Of a DNA stretch of 64,000 nucleotides, positions 1 through 9,858 are shown piece by piece. Location: assembly GCF_014931275.1 (NCBI RefSeq), contig NZ_CP063110.1, forward strand, positions 1,844,001 to 1,908,000, in the 5' to 3' direction. The notes beneath the pieces were generated by a model. The model made no database searches. It saw nothing but the letters and a program-made list of their open reading frames with translations, and had not been told where the DNA came from. This stretch comes from Haemophilus parainfluenzae (GTDB taxonomy: Bacteria > Pseudomonadota > Gammaproteobacteria > Enterobacterales > Pasteurellaceae). A program made the translations under genes and the position numbers. Each line of letters begins with the position of its first letter. Position 1 is the first letter of the stretch.

Positions 1-506
1 ACTTCAGGTAATTTACGGAAATTGTAGTAACTATTGAAGGTTGTTGCCCCCACAAAACCCGCAATAATACCGACGAATACCCCCATATTCAACGCAGGCT
101 GTCCTAGAATATTCACAAAGTAATGTGCAACTGGGATTTCTCCTGCAAATACGGTACTTACGTGAGCATTTGGATCGGCTAGCATTTCAATCTTCACACC
201 GAAAAAGTGACCAGTGATTAAGTTAATTAAAATGAAAGCAAGGCCCGCTGCAAATGCCCCACCTGCTCGCTCATTTGCCCAGCTACCACCAATTGCTAAA
301 GCAAATAATAAATGAAGATTACCGATAATCCCCCAACCAATTTGAGCGATAATGTTTCCGACACGCGCTAGCCATTCTGCGTCACTAATCAAAGGCAGTG
401 AGTTACCAATACTCACCATTAAACCCGCTGCTGGCATAACGGCAATCACAACCATTAGGCATTTACCGAATTTTTGCCAAAACTCAAAACTGAGTAGTTT
501 TTTCAT
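1..506 (-). CDS. PTS EIIC, glucose/maltose family (partial)
   Basis: The first 168 codons of a sugar permease whose C-terminal part lies outside the window. It begins MKKLLSFEFWQKFGK, followed by the VMPAAGLM stretch typical of glucose-superfamily EIIC domains, several hydrophobic segments, and the loop GGSWANERAGGAF. This family carries a sugar across the inner membrane with phosphorylation. From memory the N-terminus is closest to streptococcal MalT-type maltose/glucose EIIBC proteins, and its co-transcription with a MalQ-phosphorylase gene supports maltose as substrate; both are inferences. The start is the ATG at 504-506 behind a strong AGGAGG, which overlaps the stop of the upstream nuclease-fold gene (517-519), so the two are probably translationally coupled. 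Any EIIB domain lies beyond the edge. Confidence 0.85.
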   Translation of the reverse strand, partial: MKKLLSFEFWQKFGKCLMVVIAVMPAAGLMVSIGNSLPLISDAEWLARVGNIIAQIGWGIIGNLHLLFALAIGGSWANERAGGAFAAGLAFILINLITGHFFGVKIEMLADPNAHVSTVFAGEIPVAHYFVNILGQPALNMGVFVGIIAGFVGATTFNSYYNFRKLPE

Positions 507-516
507 ATCAATCCTC

Positions 517-1308
517 CTACAAGATGAGATCTACTTCTACGCCAAAATGGTCGGAAACAATCGGTTTATTTTTCCCATTAAAAATAACCTGACTGGATAA
601 AACCTTTTTTGCCTGATTTAAAAAAATATAATCTAATCGCTTTTCTTGACTATGGCCTTTCCAGCCGTCAATCGCTTTCTCTACAGTGATGCCACTATCC
701 TTCTGTTCTGCCATTTCAAATGTATCGAATAAGCCTAAGGATTTAATTTGTTGGTAAGCTTGCTGGTCGCTTATTGCATCAGTATTGAAATCGCCCATCA
801 AGATTTTAAGATTCGCACTTTGACTCCGTTCTACAATATAACGAACATTATCGAGTTGGTTTTCCCCATCACAATTTGGCAAATTGATATGGCAAGAATA
901 ACATTCAATTAACTGTCCTTGATATTCTACCGTCAAGCCAATGATTTTACGCGAAAGAATTGAGTCAAGACGTTGATGTTGGCTACAATAAAACGCATCA
1001 ACATCATAAACAGGCAAACGGGTTAAAAACGCAATGCCTTCATCATATTTATCGTAACCAATATGCGAATTGCTCCAAAAAAGCGAATATTTTTGTGCAA
1101 CGCGTTGATTGATTTTATTCAACAGAATGACACCATAGTTATCTTGCTTTAATGTTGGCGAAATCGCAGAAGCCGACATCAATTGATTAACCTCTTGTAA
1201 GGCAATGATGTCATAGCCCTTTTCTACAATAGTATCAGCAAGAATCTCTATTTTTTCCGCTTGGTTAGCTTCTAACCAAGCGTGTACATTCAGGGTAAGT
1301 AGTTTCAT
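517..1308 (-). CDS. endonuclease/exonuclease/phosphatase-fold protein
   Basis: A 263-residue protein with the EEP (DNase I-like) metal-dependent fold. Visible motifs in order are LTLNVHAW near the N-terminus, DIIALQEVNQ (metal-binding Glu), MGDFNTDA (Asp/Asn), LDYIFLN and the C-terminal SDHFGVEVDL (catalytic Asp-His). EEP enzymes cleave phosphodiesters in nucleic acids, inositol phosphates or lipids; the substrate cannot be told here. The ATG at 1306-1308 is preferred over an upstream start at 1359 because it follows a clear GGGGAAG and sits 10 bp after the MalQ-phosphorylase stop. It is cytoplasmic (no signal peptide) and is the middle gene of the sugar operon, between the bifunctional enzyme and the PTS permease. 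An EEP gene beside a maltose PTS is, as I recall, also seen in streptococci. Confidence 0.85.
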   Translation of the reverse strand: MKLLTLNVHAWLEANQAEKIEILADTIVEKGYDIIALQEVNQLMSASAISPTLKQDNYGVILLNKINQRVAQKYSLFWSNSHIGYDKYDEGIAFLTRLPVYDVDAFYCSQHQRLDSILSRKIIGLTVEYQGQLIECYSCHINLPNCDGENQLDNVRYIVERSQSANLKILMGDFNTDAISDQQAYQQIKSLGLFDTFEMAEQKDSGITVEKAIDGWKGHSQEKRLDYIFLNQAKKVLSSQVIFNGKNKPIVSDHFGVEVDLIL

Positions 1309-1318
1309 TGCTTCCCCC

Positions 1319-4300
1319 TTAGCCCTCACAATGCCAGATGTCTGCATTATATTGAGCAATAGTACGATCTGATGAGAAAAAGCCCGCTTTTGCGATATTG
1401 TGAACTACTTTCTCATTCCAACTATCTTGATCTTCATAATCTGCTAAGATTTGTTCTTTCGCGTCGACATAAGCATTAAAGTCAATTAACGTCATAAACC
1501 AGTCTTTATTTAATAACTCGTTATAAAGACGTTCTAAACGTGTTTTATTACCTAATTTCACCACCGCAGGATTAAGAATAAAATCAACCGCTCTTTTAAT
1601 CTCTTTGTCGTTTTCATAATACTCTTTTGAAACATAACCTGCTGTTTCATAAAGTTTAATAATGCTTTCTGAGTCTTTACCGAATGTATAGATATTTTCA
1701 GCACCTGCTAATTCTGCAATTTCAACATTAGCGCCATCCATTGTGCCTAGTGTTAACGCCCCATTAAGCATAAATTTCATATTCCCTGTACCGGAAGCTT
1801 CTTTAGAGGCAAGTGAAATTTGCTCTGAAATATCGGTTGCAGGAATCAGTTTTTCCGCTACGCTCACATTATAGTTTTCCACCAAATGCACGTTTAAATA
1901 CTTATTCACTTTAGGATCATTATTGATTAACTCAGATAAGCAAAGAATTAAATGAATAATATCCTGTGCAATCACGTAAGCTGGTGCGGCTTTTCCACCA
2001 AAAATCACCGTAATTTTACGTTTTGGTAATTTACCCGCTTTAATTTCTAAGTATTTATGAATCACATAAAGCGCATTCATTTGTTGGCGTTTATATTCAT
2101 GGAAACGCTTAATTTGCGTATCAATGATTGAATTTTCATCTAAATCAATACCTTTATTTTCTTTAAGGTACGCTTTTAATGCTAATTTGTTTTCAAACTT
2201 AATTTTCGCTAATTGTTGATGAACCTTTTTATCATCTTTAAAGGCTAACAATTTTTCTAATTTCGTTGCATCATGCAAATACTCATCGCCAATCAATTCT
2301 TTAATATAAGCAGCTAATGGTTGGTTAGAAAACTCTAACCAACGGCGGAAGGTAATGCCGTTTGTCTTATTATTAAATTTTTCAGGATATAACGCATAGA
2401 ACGCTTTAAGCTCTGAATTTTTCAAAATCTCCGTATGTAATGCCGCCACACCATTCACAGAATTTGAAAAGTGGATGTCCATGTGCGCCATATGCACACG
2501 TTTTTGTTTATCAATAATTTGTACGGCAGGATCTTTATACTCGGCACGCACTAATTTATCTAATTTTTTAATGATCACCACTAAATGCGGCACCACTTCA
2601 TCTAAATAAGCGAGTGGCCATTTTTCTAATGCTTCAGCCAAAATTGTATGGTTTGTGTAGCCCACCATCTTACGTACAATTTCAACGGCTTCTGCAAATT
2701 TAATCTGATGTTTTTCCGTTAATAAGCGAATTAATTCAGGAATCACCATTGAAGGGTGAGTATCGTTGATCTGAACATACGCATAATCGGCTAAATCATG
2801 TAAATTACTGCCACGTTCAATCGCTTCATCAATTAATAATTGTGCTGCATTTGATACCATGAAGTATTGTTGATAAATACGCAGTAATTCCCCATTTTTA
2901 TCTGAATCATCTGGATAAAGGAATAATGTTAGATTTTCTTCAATTGCAGTTTTATCAAACTCGATACCTTTTTTAATCAGTTTAGGATTCACTGATTTAA
3001 TATCAAATAAATTGAGATAGTTTTTTGTGTCTTTCTTATAACCTAGAATATCAATACGATCTAATTTAGAAGTTAACGTAAATTTCTTAAATGGCACCTC
3101 ATAGCTAATATCCGTTGGAATTAACCAAGAGCTATCTTCAATCCAGTCATTAGGCTCAGCATGTTGTTCATTCTTTTTAAAGACTTGTTTGAACAACCCA
3201 TAATGATAGTTTAAACCTACCCCCTCAGCATTTAAGCCAAGCGTAGACATTGAATCAATAAAACAAGAAGCCAAACGACCTAACCCACCATTTCCTAAAG
3301 ACGGTTCTGGCTCAATATCTTCAATATGGCTTAATGATTTACCCGCACTTTCTAATTCCGTTTTGATGTCTTGATACACACCAAGGTTAATCAGGTTATT
3401 AGAAAGTAATTTACCAATTAAGAATTCTGCAGAAATATAATAAACCTTACGTTTACCTGTGTTTTTAGGTTTATCTGCAGAGAGTGTTTTCACGTAATTT
3501 AATAATTGAATATAAGTTTCTTTATCGCTTAATTGTTCAAGCGATTTATTGGTTTTGTTTTTTACAAATGTACTAAATTTAATCATAGGGATTTCCTGAT
3601 TAGCACGTTGATATAACGTGGTCATTTTGGCTAAAAAGTCTTTTTTATCTTGTGTTAAATCAGATTTCTGCATTCTCCATTGCCAGTTTCCACCAATTGT
3701 TGACGGAACATTCATTCTTGAACTCGCAGGTGAATCTAAAATATCTTGCATCGTTGCAATCGCAGTATTGTTGACCGTTGCAAAGAGCTGACGAATCATT
3801 GCTTGGCAAATCGACTCATCATTATGACGGTGCGTATAATCATTGATATATTGCTGCTGTTGGGTGGTAAGACCGTTATACCAACCATTGGTCACATCAT
3901 TATCATGCGTGCCTGTATAAGCAATAGAATGTGGTATGCAATAATGCGGGCTATCTAAGCTTTTTCCACTGACATCTTCAAAGCCAAATTGCAAAATCTT
4001 CATGCCTGGATAATTACAATCTGTAAGTAGCTTTCTGGCTTTTTCATCAATATTACCTAAGTCTTCAGCAATAATCGGCAAATCGCCTAGTTGTTCTTTA
4101 ACCACTTTGAATAAGTCATAACCCGGACCAGGCTGCCAACTACCGTATTTAGCAATATCAGCTTTTCCATCTACTTGCCAATAATCGGAGAAACCTTTGA
4201 AATGGTCGATGCGGAGTACATCATAAATCTTGAAGCTTTCTTCAATGCGGTGAATCCACCAAGTATAGCCTTGTTTTTTATGTTCTTCCCAATCGTAAAG

Positions 4301-5092
4301 TGGGTTGCCCCAAAGCTGCCCCGTTGCACTGAATTGATCGGCAGGAACCCCCGCGACAAAAAGCGGATTGCGTTCTTTATCTAATTGGAAGAGTTCTGGT
4401 TTTGTCCAAACTTCTACGCTATCTGCCGCCACATAAATCGGCATATCACCGATAATCTTAATGCCCTTTTGATTCGCGTAATCTTTTAATTCGCCCCATT
4501 GTTTGAAGAAGAAATATTGCGTCACTTTAAAGTACTGAATTTGATCCGCTAACATGGTGCGATATTTTTCTAATGTTTTTGGATCACGCGCTACCGCTTT
4601 TTTATCAGCCCATTTTTGCAATGCTTGATTGCCGAAATGCTCTTTAATTGCCATAAACTCAGCAAAATCGTCTAACCACAAGCGGTTGTTTTTTTCAAAA
4701 TTTTGGAAATCAGCTTGGAATGATTGATTCGCTAAAAAATTTTTCACTGCCGTTTCTAAAATTGGACGGCGCGCAGAGAAGATTCGTTCATAATCAACAC
4801 TAGTTGGATCATCCCCAAAATTGACTGAGGCATAATCTGCTTCTTTCAATAACCCCATTTGGGTTAATAAATCAAAATCAATAAAGTGAGTATTGCCTGC
4901 GATTGCAGAGAAAGATTGATAAGGAGAATCACCATAGCTGGTGGTGGTAAGTGGAAGAATTTGCCAATAAGTTTGTTTAGTTTCAACTAAAAAATCAACA
5001 AACTCATAAGCCGATTGCCCAAAACTACCAATTCCGAATGCATTTGGTAGTGAGGTAATGTGCATAAGAACACCACTTGAACGAGTAAGCAT
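1319..5092 (-). CDS. MalQ-GlgP fusion: 4-alpha-glucanotransferase / glucan phosphorylase
   Basis: One uninterrupted 1257-codon frame with two complete enzymes. Residues 1-502 are a short (about 500 aa) amylomaltase with all three GH77 catalytic residues visible: D296 in RIDHF, E343 in IIAEDLG and D397 in GTHDND. Residues 503-1257 are a glycogen/maltodextrin phosphorylase with the PLP lysine at K1106 (GTGNMK) and the motifs [30 protein letters not shown] and [10 protein letters not shown]. MalQ disproportionates maltose and maltodextrins, releasing glucose; the phosphorylase converts the lengthened chains to glucose-1-phosphate. The linker is only a few residues, as if the malQ stop codon had been lost. 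An AGGAA lies six bases before Met503, so the phosphorylase may also start separately. Both halves look streptococcal rather than like the 700-residue MalQ known in Haemophilus. First gene of the operon; start at 5092 behind AGAGGAAA. Confidence 0.93.
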   Translation of the reverse strand: MLTRSSGVLMHITSLPNAFGIGSFGQSAYEFVDFLVETKQTYWQILPLTTTSYGDSPYQSFSAIAGNTHFIDFDLLTQMGLLKEADYASVNFGDDPTSVDYERIFSARRPILETAVKNFLANQSFQADFQNFEKNNRLWLDDFAEFMAIKEHFGNQALQKWADKKAVARDPKTLEKYRTMLADQIQYFKVTQYFFFKQWGELKDYANQKGIKIIGDMPIYVAADSVEVWTKPELFQLDKERNPLFVAGVPADQFSATGQLWGNPLYDWEEHKKQGYTWWIHRIEESFKIYDVLRIDHFKGFSDYWQVDGKADIAKYGSWQPGPGYDLFKVVKEQLGDLPIIAEDLGNIDEKARKLLTDCNYPGMKILQFGFEDVSGKSLDSPHYCIPHSIAYTGTHDNDVTNGWYNGLTTQQQQYINDYTHRHNDESICQAMIRQLFATVNNTAIATMQDILDSPASSRMNVPSTIGGNWQWRMQKSDLTQDKKDFLAKMTTLYQRANQEIPMIKFSTFVKNKTNKSLEQLSDKETYIQLLNYVKTLSADKPKNTGKRKVYYISAEFLIGKLLSNNLINLGVYQDIKTELESAGKSLSHIEDIEPEPSLGNGGLGRLASCFIDSMSTLGLNAEGVGLNYHYGLFKQVFKKNEQHAEPNDWIEDSSWLIPTDISYEVPFKKFTLTSKLDRIDILGYKKDTKNYLNLFDIKSVNPKLIKKGIEFDKTAIEENLTLFLYPDDSDKNGELLRIYQQYFMVSNAAQLLIDEAIERGSNLHDLADYAYVQINDTHPSMVIPELIRLLTEKHQIKFAEAVEIVRKMVGYTNHTILAEALEKWPLAYLDEVVPHLVVIIKKLDKLVRAEYKDPAVQIIDKQKRVHMAHMDIHFSNSVNGVAALHTEILKNSELKAFYALYPEKFNNKTNGITFRRWLEFSNQPLAAYIKELIGDEYLHDATKLEKLLAFKDDKKVHQQLAKIKFENKLALKAYLKENKGIDLDENSIIDTQIKRFHEYKRQQMNALYVIHKYLEIKAGKLPKRKITVIFGGKAAPAYVIAQDIIHLILCLSELINNDPKVNKYLNVHLVENYNVSVAEKLIPATDISEQISLASKEASGTGNMKFMLNGALTLGTMDGANVEIAELAGAENIYTFGKDSESIIKLYETAGYVSKEYYENDKEIKRAVDFILNPAVVKLGNKTRLERLYNELLNKDWFMTLIDFNAYVDAKEQILADYEDQDSWNEKVVHNIAKAGFFSSDRTIAQYNADIWHCEG

Positions 5093-5125
5093 AATATTTC
5101 CTCTAGGAAGTTATCATTTTGGCTC

Positions 5126-5153
5126 ATTCTAACCTAAACGTATTTTTATGCAA
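5126..5153 (-). promoter_or_regulatory. candidate malQ-glgP promoter with operator in the spacer
   Basis: Reading the minus strand, TTGCAT (5153-5148) and TAGAAT (5131-5126) are separated by 16 bp, giving a plausible sigma-70 promoter with a start near 5119. A TACGTTTA motif, one of the CGTA-type candidate operators, lies inside the spacer where a bound repressor would block RNA polymerase. Predicted by eye. Confidence 0.5.
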
Positions 5154-5191
5154 CAACTTATACGTAAAAGTTAATAACATTTTCGTAAATG

Positions 5192-5207
5192 TGTGACTTT
5201 TGTCACA
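5192..5207. promoter_or_regulatory. CRP binding site
   Basis: TGTGACTTTTGTCACA is a perfect match to the CRP consensus TGTGA-N6-TCACA, flanked by A/T. It lies between the divergent sugar operon and the GntR gene, centred about 80 bp upstream of the predicted malQ-glgP start (class I-like). This implies cAMP-CRP activation of the sugar genes. Confidence 0.85.
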
Positions 5208-5209
5208 TT

Positions 5210-5221
5210 TTATACGTATAA
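5210..5221. promoter_or_regulatory. candidate GntR/TreR operator
   Basis: TTATACGTATAA is a perfect 12-bp palindrome 3 bp from the CRP site and 67 bp upstream of the gntR start. Related, less perfect CGTA-centred sites lie at about 5135-5146, 5158-5169 and 5179-5190. TreR-type regulators bind short AT-rich palindromes, so these are the natural candidates for the adjacent regulator. Binding is inferred. Confidence 0.55.
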
Positions 5222-5287
5222 CATTTATGATTTTATGATATGCTATGACGACACCTATGGAACGAACGGTCGATAAAAGGATTAAAA

Positions 5288-6001
5288 ATGAGCAAGTACA
5301 AGCAGGTCTATAACGAGATAAAGACCCAAATTAACAATGGTAATTTCGCACCATTGCAAGAGCTCCCGAGTGAAAATGAACTCATGCAAAGCTATGGTTT
5401 TTCCAAAGACACTATTCGAAAAGCACTTTCTTTACTTGAAATTGATGGCTATATTCAAAAGCAACAAGGCCGAAATTCGATTGTTTTAGAACATGATTTA
5501 TCTAAACCACAAATGCTTTCTGAAATTAAAACCGTTAGCGAATTAAATAGTGCCTCAACACACCAAGTAAAAACTACATTAACCAGCTTGTATATTGTGC
5601 AAGGTGAAGAAGAGCTGATGCATATTTTTAATGTCGATGATCAGATCGATTTCTACCGCATTGCTCGTCTGCGTGAAATCGATGGCGAAGCCGTTGAATA
5701 TGAGGTTTCTTATTTTGATCGCCGCATCGTGCCGTTTATTAGTCGAGAAATCGCAGAACACTCTATTTATCACTACCTGGAAAACGAATTAAAATTAAAA
5801 ATTAGCCACTCACAACGAAAAATTGTCTTTCGCTATGCAAACAAAGAAGAAAAAAATGCGATCGATCTTGGTGAGTATGACATGGTTGTGAATGTGACGA
5901 GTACCACTTATTTGGCTGATGGGCGACCGTTTCAATATGGGAGTATTAGCTATCGACCAGATAAAATTGCATTTACATCAACAGCAAAACGACATGTCTA
6001 G
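5288..6001 (+). CDS. GntR-family regulator, TreR-like (HTH + UTRA)
   Basis: A 237-residue regulator with an N-terminal winged helix-turn-helix (about residues 3-68; motif LPSENELMQSYGFSKDTIRK) and a C-terminal UTRA effector domain (about 90-230; motif PFQYGSISYRPDKIAF). Length and layout match the TreR/HutC subgroup, which usually repress sugar-uptake operons and are released by a sugar or sugar-phosphate. It is divergent from the PTS/MalQ-phosphorylase operon and shares its intergenic region, so it probably controls that operon and itself. The ATG at 5288 follows AAAAGGA. The effector (maltose, maltose-phosphate or trehalose-6-phosphate) cannot be read from sequence; no phosphotrehalase gene is visible. 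The gene ends in an inverted-uptake-signal hairpin shared with tehA. Confidence 0.88.
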   Translation: MSKYKQVYNEIKTQINNGNFAPLQELPSENELMQSYGFSKDTIRKALSLLEIDGYIQKQQGRNSIVLEHDLSKPQMLSEIKTVSELNSASTHQVKTTLTSLYIVQGEEELMHIFNVDDQIDFYRIARLREIDGEAVEYEVSYFDRRIVPFISREIAEHSIYHYLENELKLKISHSQRKIVFRYANKEEKNAIDLGEYDMVVNVTSTTYLADGRPFQYGSISYRPDKIAFTSTAKRHV

Positions 6002-6041
6002 TTTTTGTAAATGATAGGTTGTTATTTAAAAAATTCATAAA

Positions 6042-6073
6042 AAAAAGTGCGGTTATTTTTAACCGCACTTTTT
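6042..6073. terminator. bidirectional terminator from paired uptake signals
   Basis: Two uptake-signal cores in opposite orientation (6045-6053 and 6062-6070) form a hairpin flanked by A- and T-runs between the convergent gntR-type gene and tehA. Confidence 0.85.
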
Positions 6074-6080
6074 ATTTAAG

Positions 6081-7025
6081 CTATTTTAACCAAAATTGTC
6101 CTTTAAAAATTTTTCCTAATGTCATCAGCACCAAACCGCTCATCATCAAGTTAGCAAAGATAAATGCACCGTTTGCCAATCCGCTCAGTACATTATGATG
6201 AACAAAAGAAACCGCCCCATTCGCTAAAGAAGCTAATCCGAATGAAAAAGCCCAGAACCCAATATTCAGTCCTTTTTCACTAATCCAAGGGAACAGACGA
6301 ATTAAAAAGAACATTTGTAAAAAACCGTATCCCCATAAGAGCTTAACGAAAAGATCGATCTCGCCTCCATTAAGCGATAAGTAAGCCGATGAGCCCACAA
6401 ATGCTGGCGCGAGAATGATCCCCATGGTTGGACGAAATTGTGGTTCAATCTGCAACACGCGTAAACGTTGGAATAACACCGGTTCATAAATAATCCAAGC
6501 AATCATCCCCGCCCCTAAGAACAAATAGCCTAAATCTTGATAGCCTAACAACGCTAATGATGAGGCACTGGTAAAGTTAGTGGCTACAGAGGGTAAATAA
6601 AATGGTGGCAATGTCGATTTCTGCTCAAATGTGCCATCTTTCCATAATGCACTAATACGCACAGAAGCAAACAATAATTGCCCAATCGTCCCGATCCAAA
6701 TTAATCCCTCACCAATGAGAGGAAACCAACGATATAGAATATCCCCGCTTAACATCGTTGTAATCGGTATTAAGGCAAGAAAAGAAAAACGTATCTGACA
6801 GCAATATTCATCGCGTACTTCGTGAGAGAAATAAATCATTTTATAAATATAAAGCAAGACGAAAAGTGCCCATACTGAAACAGAAATTAATCCAATAATA
6901 TCACTTACATTCCGAGAAAAAGAGAGCGTATCGCCCATATGCAGCCAGGCTAAAGACAAGGCACCCAAGCCTAATGGAATCGCGAAATACCCAGTTGGCA
7001 AAGGAAAAGGTCGTTTATCAGTCAT
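6081..7025 (-). CDS. tehA: TehA, SLAC1-family anion channel / tellurite-resistance protein
   Basis: A 314-residue integral membrane protein, the same length as H. influenzae TehA, starting MTDKRPFPLPTGYFAIPLGL with about ten transmembrane segments. It belongs to the TehA/SLAC1 family of anion channels and dicarboxylate/tellurite transporters. The gating phenylalanine of the H. influenzae structure (Phe262) is present as F262 in WAFSFG, and FEQKSTLPPFYLP and VATNFTSASSLALLGY are conserved. In the family the native role is probably anion or C4-dicarboxylate flux; tellurite resistance is an overexpression phenotype. No tehB methyltransferase lies next to it. Single gene, start behind AGGAG. Confidence 0.92.
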   Translation of the reverse strand: MTDKRPFPLPTGYFAIPLGLGALSLAWLHMGDTLSFSRNVSDIIGLISVSVWALFVLLYIYKMIYFSHEVRDEYCCQIRFSFLALIPITTMLSGDILYRWFPLIGEGLIWIGTIGQLLFASVRISALWKDGTFEQKSTLPPFYLPSVATNFTSASSLALLGYQDLGYLFLGAGMIAWIIYEPVLFQRLRVLQIEPQFRPTMGIILAPAFVGSSAYLSLNGGEIDLFVKLLWGYGFLQMFFLIRLFPWISEKGLNIGFWAFSFGLASLANGAVSFVHHNVLSGLANGAFIFANLMMSGLVLMTLGKIFKGQFWLK

Positions 7026-7181
7026 TATTATTCTCCTAAAATTGATACCTTATAAGATTACCTATAAATGCGTGAATATTGATGTGGATTTATCTCAAAG
7101 ACTAGAATAAAAATCTCATTGCTCTAAATGAAAGAAAGGGCTAATAAACATTAGCCCTAAATTGAATTAATATATTTTTGA

Positions 7182-8480
<1,299 letters not shown>

Positions 8481-8709
8481 CTATTTTTCATTATGAAACA
8501 GATACCTTTATTCTAGCGCGCTTTCGCCAAATAAACCAGTTAAAAGCCTGATTTTTCTTTTATTAACTCTTTCAAAAACATCAAATTTTATGACCGTACT
8601 TAGCCATGATTTAATTTTGTGATCTCTGTCAAATTCTGAGAATGAGACACTAGAAACAGCAAAAAAAAGTTCTATAATGAAAATGAACGTTAACCAAGAG
8701 GAGTAACCT

Positions 8710-8928
8710 ATGTTTCCTGAATTTCGCGATTTAATTACTAAGCTTAAAAACAAAGATGCTTATTTTGATCGCTTGTTTGAAAAGCACAATGCATTAGACC
8801 AAGAGATCAAAAATAAGATCGATAACATAGAACTCGCAACTCATACGGAAATTGAGAACTTGAAAAAAGAAAAATTACGGATTAAAGACGAGCTCTATCA
8901 ATACTTGAAAAAGAAAGCAGCTGAGTAA
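8710..8928 (+). CDS. YdcH/DUF465 family small protein
   Basis: A 72-residue, highly charged protein (MFPEFRDLITKLKNKDAYF...) predicted to form a helical hairpin, matching the YdcH (DUF465) family found across Gammaproteobacteria. The typical N-terminal pattern 'FPE...I..LK..D..F..L...H..LD..I' is clear. Its function is not established. It has a good SD (AAGAGGAG) and a TATAAT about 35 bp upstream of the start. It is single, with a paired-uptake-signal terminator just downstream. An overlapping opposite-strand frame (8508-8753) is a shadow. Confidence 0.85.
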   Translation: MFPEFRDLITKLKNKDAYFDRLFEKHNALDQEIKNKIDNIELATHTEIENLKKEKLRIKDELYQYLKKKAAE

Positions 8929-8946
8929 TTGGTTTAATGTAAAGAC

Positions 8947-8976
8947 AAAGTGCGGTGAAATTTACCGCACTTTTTT
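8947..8976. terminator. bidirectional terminator from paired uptake signals
   Basis: AAGTGCGGT (8948-8956) and ACCGCACTT (8964-8972) form a hairpin followed by a T-run, serving the ydcH-like gene and the convergent EamA gene. Confidence 0.8.
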
Positions 8977-8979
8977 GTT

Positions 8980-9858
8980 TTAAGAGGTTTTGTTTTTTTG
9001 AGAGCCCAGATAAATCGCGACTAATGTCAGCACTGCCCCCGCCCATTGCCAATAATTGATGGGCTTATCCAATCCAAAATAATCAATCACGAGCGCCACC
9101 ACGGGTTCAGAAAGCAGTAATAAACCGGTTAAGCCTAACGATAAATAAGGAATGGTATAAGCAATCATGCCCCAGGCGACACATTGCATCACCGCACCAT
9201 AAATGAAGACCAATCCCCAATCGGAGAAAGTCGTAGGATAAAGATTATCAGGATTAAAAATCAGCGAAGGAATAATTAAGACGAAAGCACCACTTAAGCT
9301 CAGAATAAACATGAGTGAGAATAAAGCCGTTGGTTCTTCTTCGTGTACTTTTTTAATCATAACCATTGAGGCTGCAAGCAAGCCAGCAGAAATGAGCCCA
9401 ATGATAATGCCATACATGCCTTCAAAATTATGCTGTAGCTCTTCCCCTGAGATTAAGATAACACCAACAACCGCTAAAAATAGACTTAACATTTGTAGTT
9501 TGCTTTGACGTTCGCCAAAGAAAAAATAGCCAATTGCCGCCAAAAAGAAAATCTGCAAGCTATTCAGCAACGTTGAAATACCTGGCCCTACCGCATAGAC
9601 ACTTTCATGCCAAAAAGATAAATCAAAAGCTAAAAAGATACCAGAGAATACGGCATACATCATCGCTTTACGACTTTTAGGAAAACGTTGTCTTTTTAAT
9701 TTCATTAAGAACCAGAAAATAAAAGAGGCAATAAGTAAGCGCCAAAATGCGATGGCATAACCACCTACTGGCACAAACTTAACAATTAGGCTTCCTAAAC
9801 CGAATAGCACGCAGCCCACGACTAACATCGGGGCGGCGTAAGATTTTACTTTATCCAT
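8980..9858 (-). CDS. EamA/DMT-family transporter
   Basis: A 292-residue inner-membrane protein with ten predicted transmembrane helices in two EamA repeats (about 10-140 and 150-285). Typical features are the N-terminal GSLIVKFVPVGGYAIAFWR, the end of repeat one (LSLFLAVVGVILISG) and the terminal LSEPVVALVIDYFGL...WAGAVLTLVAIYLGSQ. DMT carriers export metabolites or amino acids; the substrate is unknown. Its start overlaps the stop of the upstream membrane protein by one base (TAATG), implying coupled translation and possibly a joint function. Confidence 0.85.
   Translation of the reverse strand: MDKVKSYAAPMLVVGCVLFGLGSLIVKFVPVGGYAIAFWRLLIASFIFWFLMKLKRQRFPKSRKAMMYAVFSGIFLAFDLSFWHESVYAVGPGISTLLNSLQIFFLAAIGYFFFGERQSKLQMLSLFLAVVGVILISGEELQHNFEGMYGIIIGLISAGLLAASMVMIKKVHEEEPTALFSLMFILSLSGAFVLIIPSLIFNPDNLYPTTFSDWGLVFIYGAVMQCVAWGMIAYTIPYLSLGLTGLLLLSEPVVALVIDYFGLDKPINYWQWAGAVLTLVAIYLGSQKNKTS

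Noticed and set aside
1309..1359. Longer form of the EEP protein from 1359
   Set aside because: It would overlap the fusion gene's last codons without an SD; the ATG at 1308 has GGGGAAG.
8508..8753. Minus-strand frame overlapping the ydcH-like gene
   Set aside because: It has no SD, no recognisable domain, and the opposite strand holds a clear DUF465 gene with promoter.
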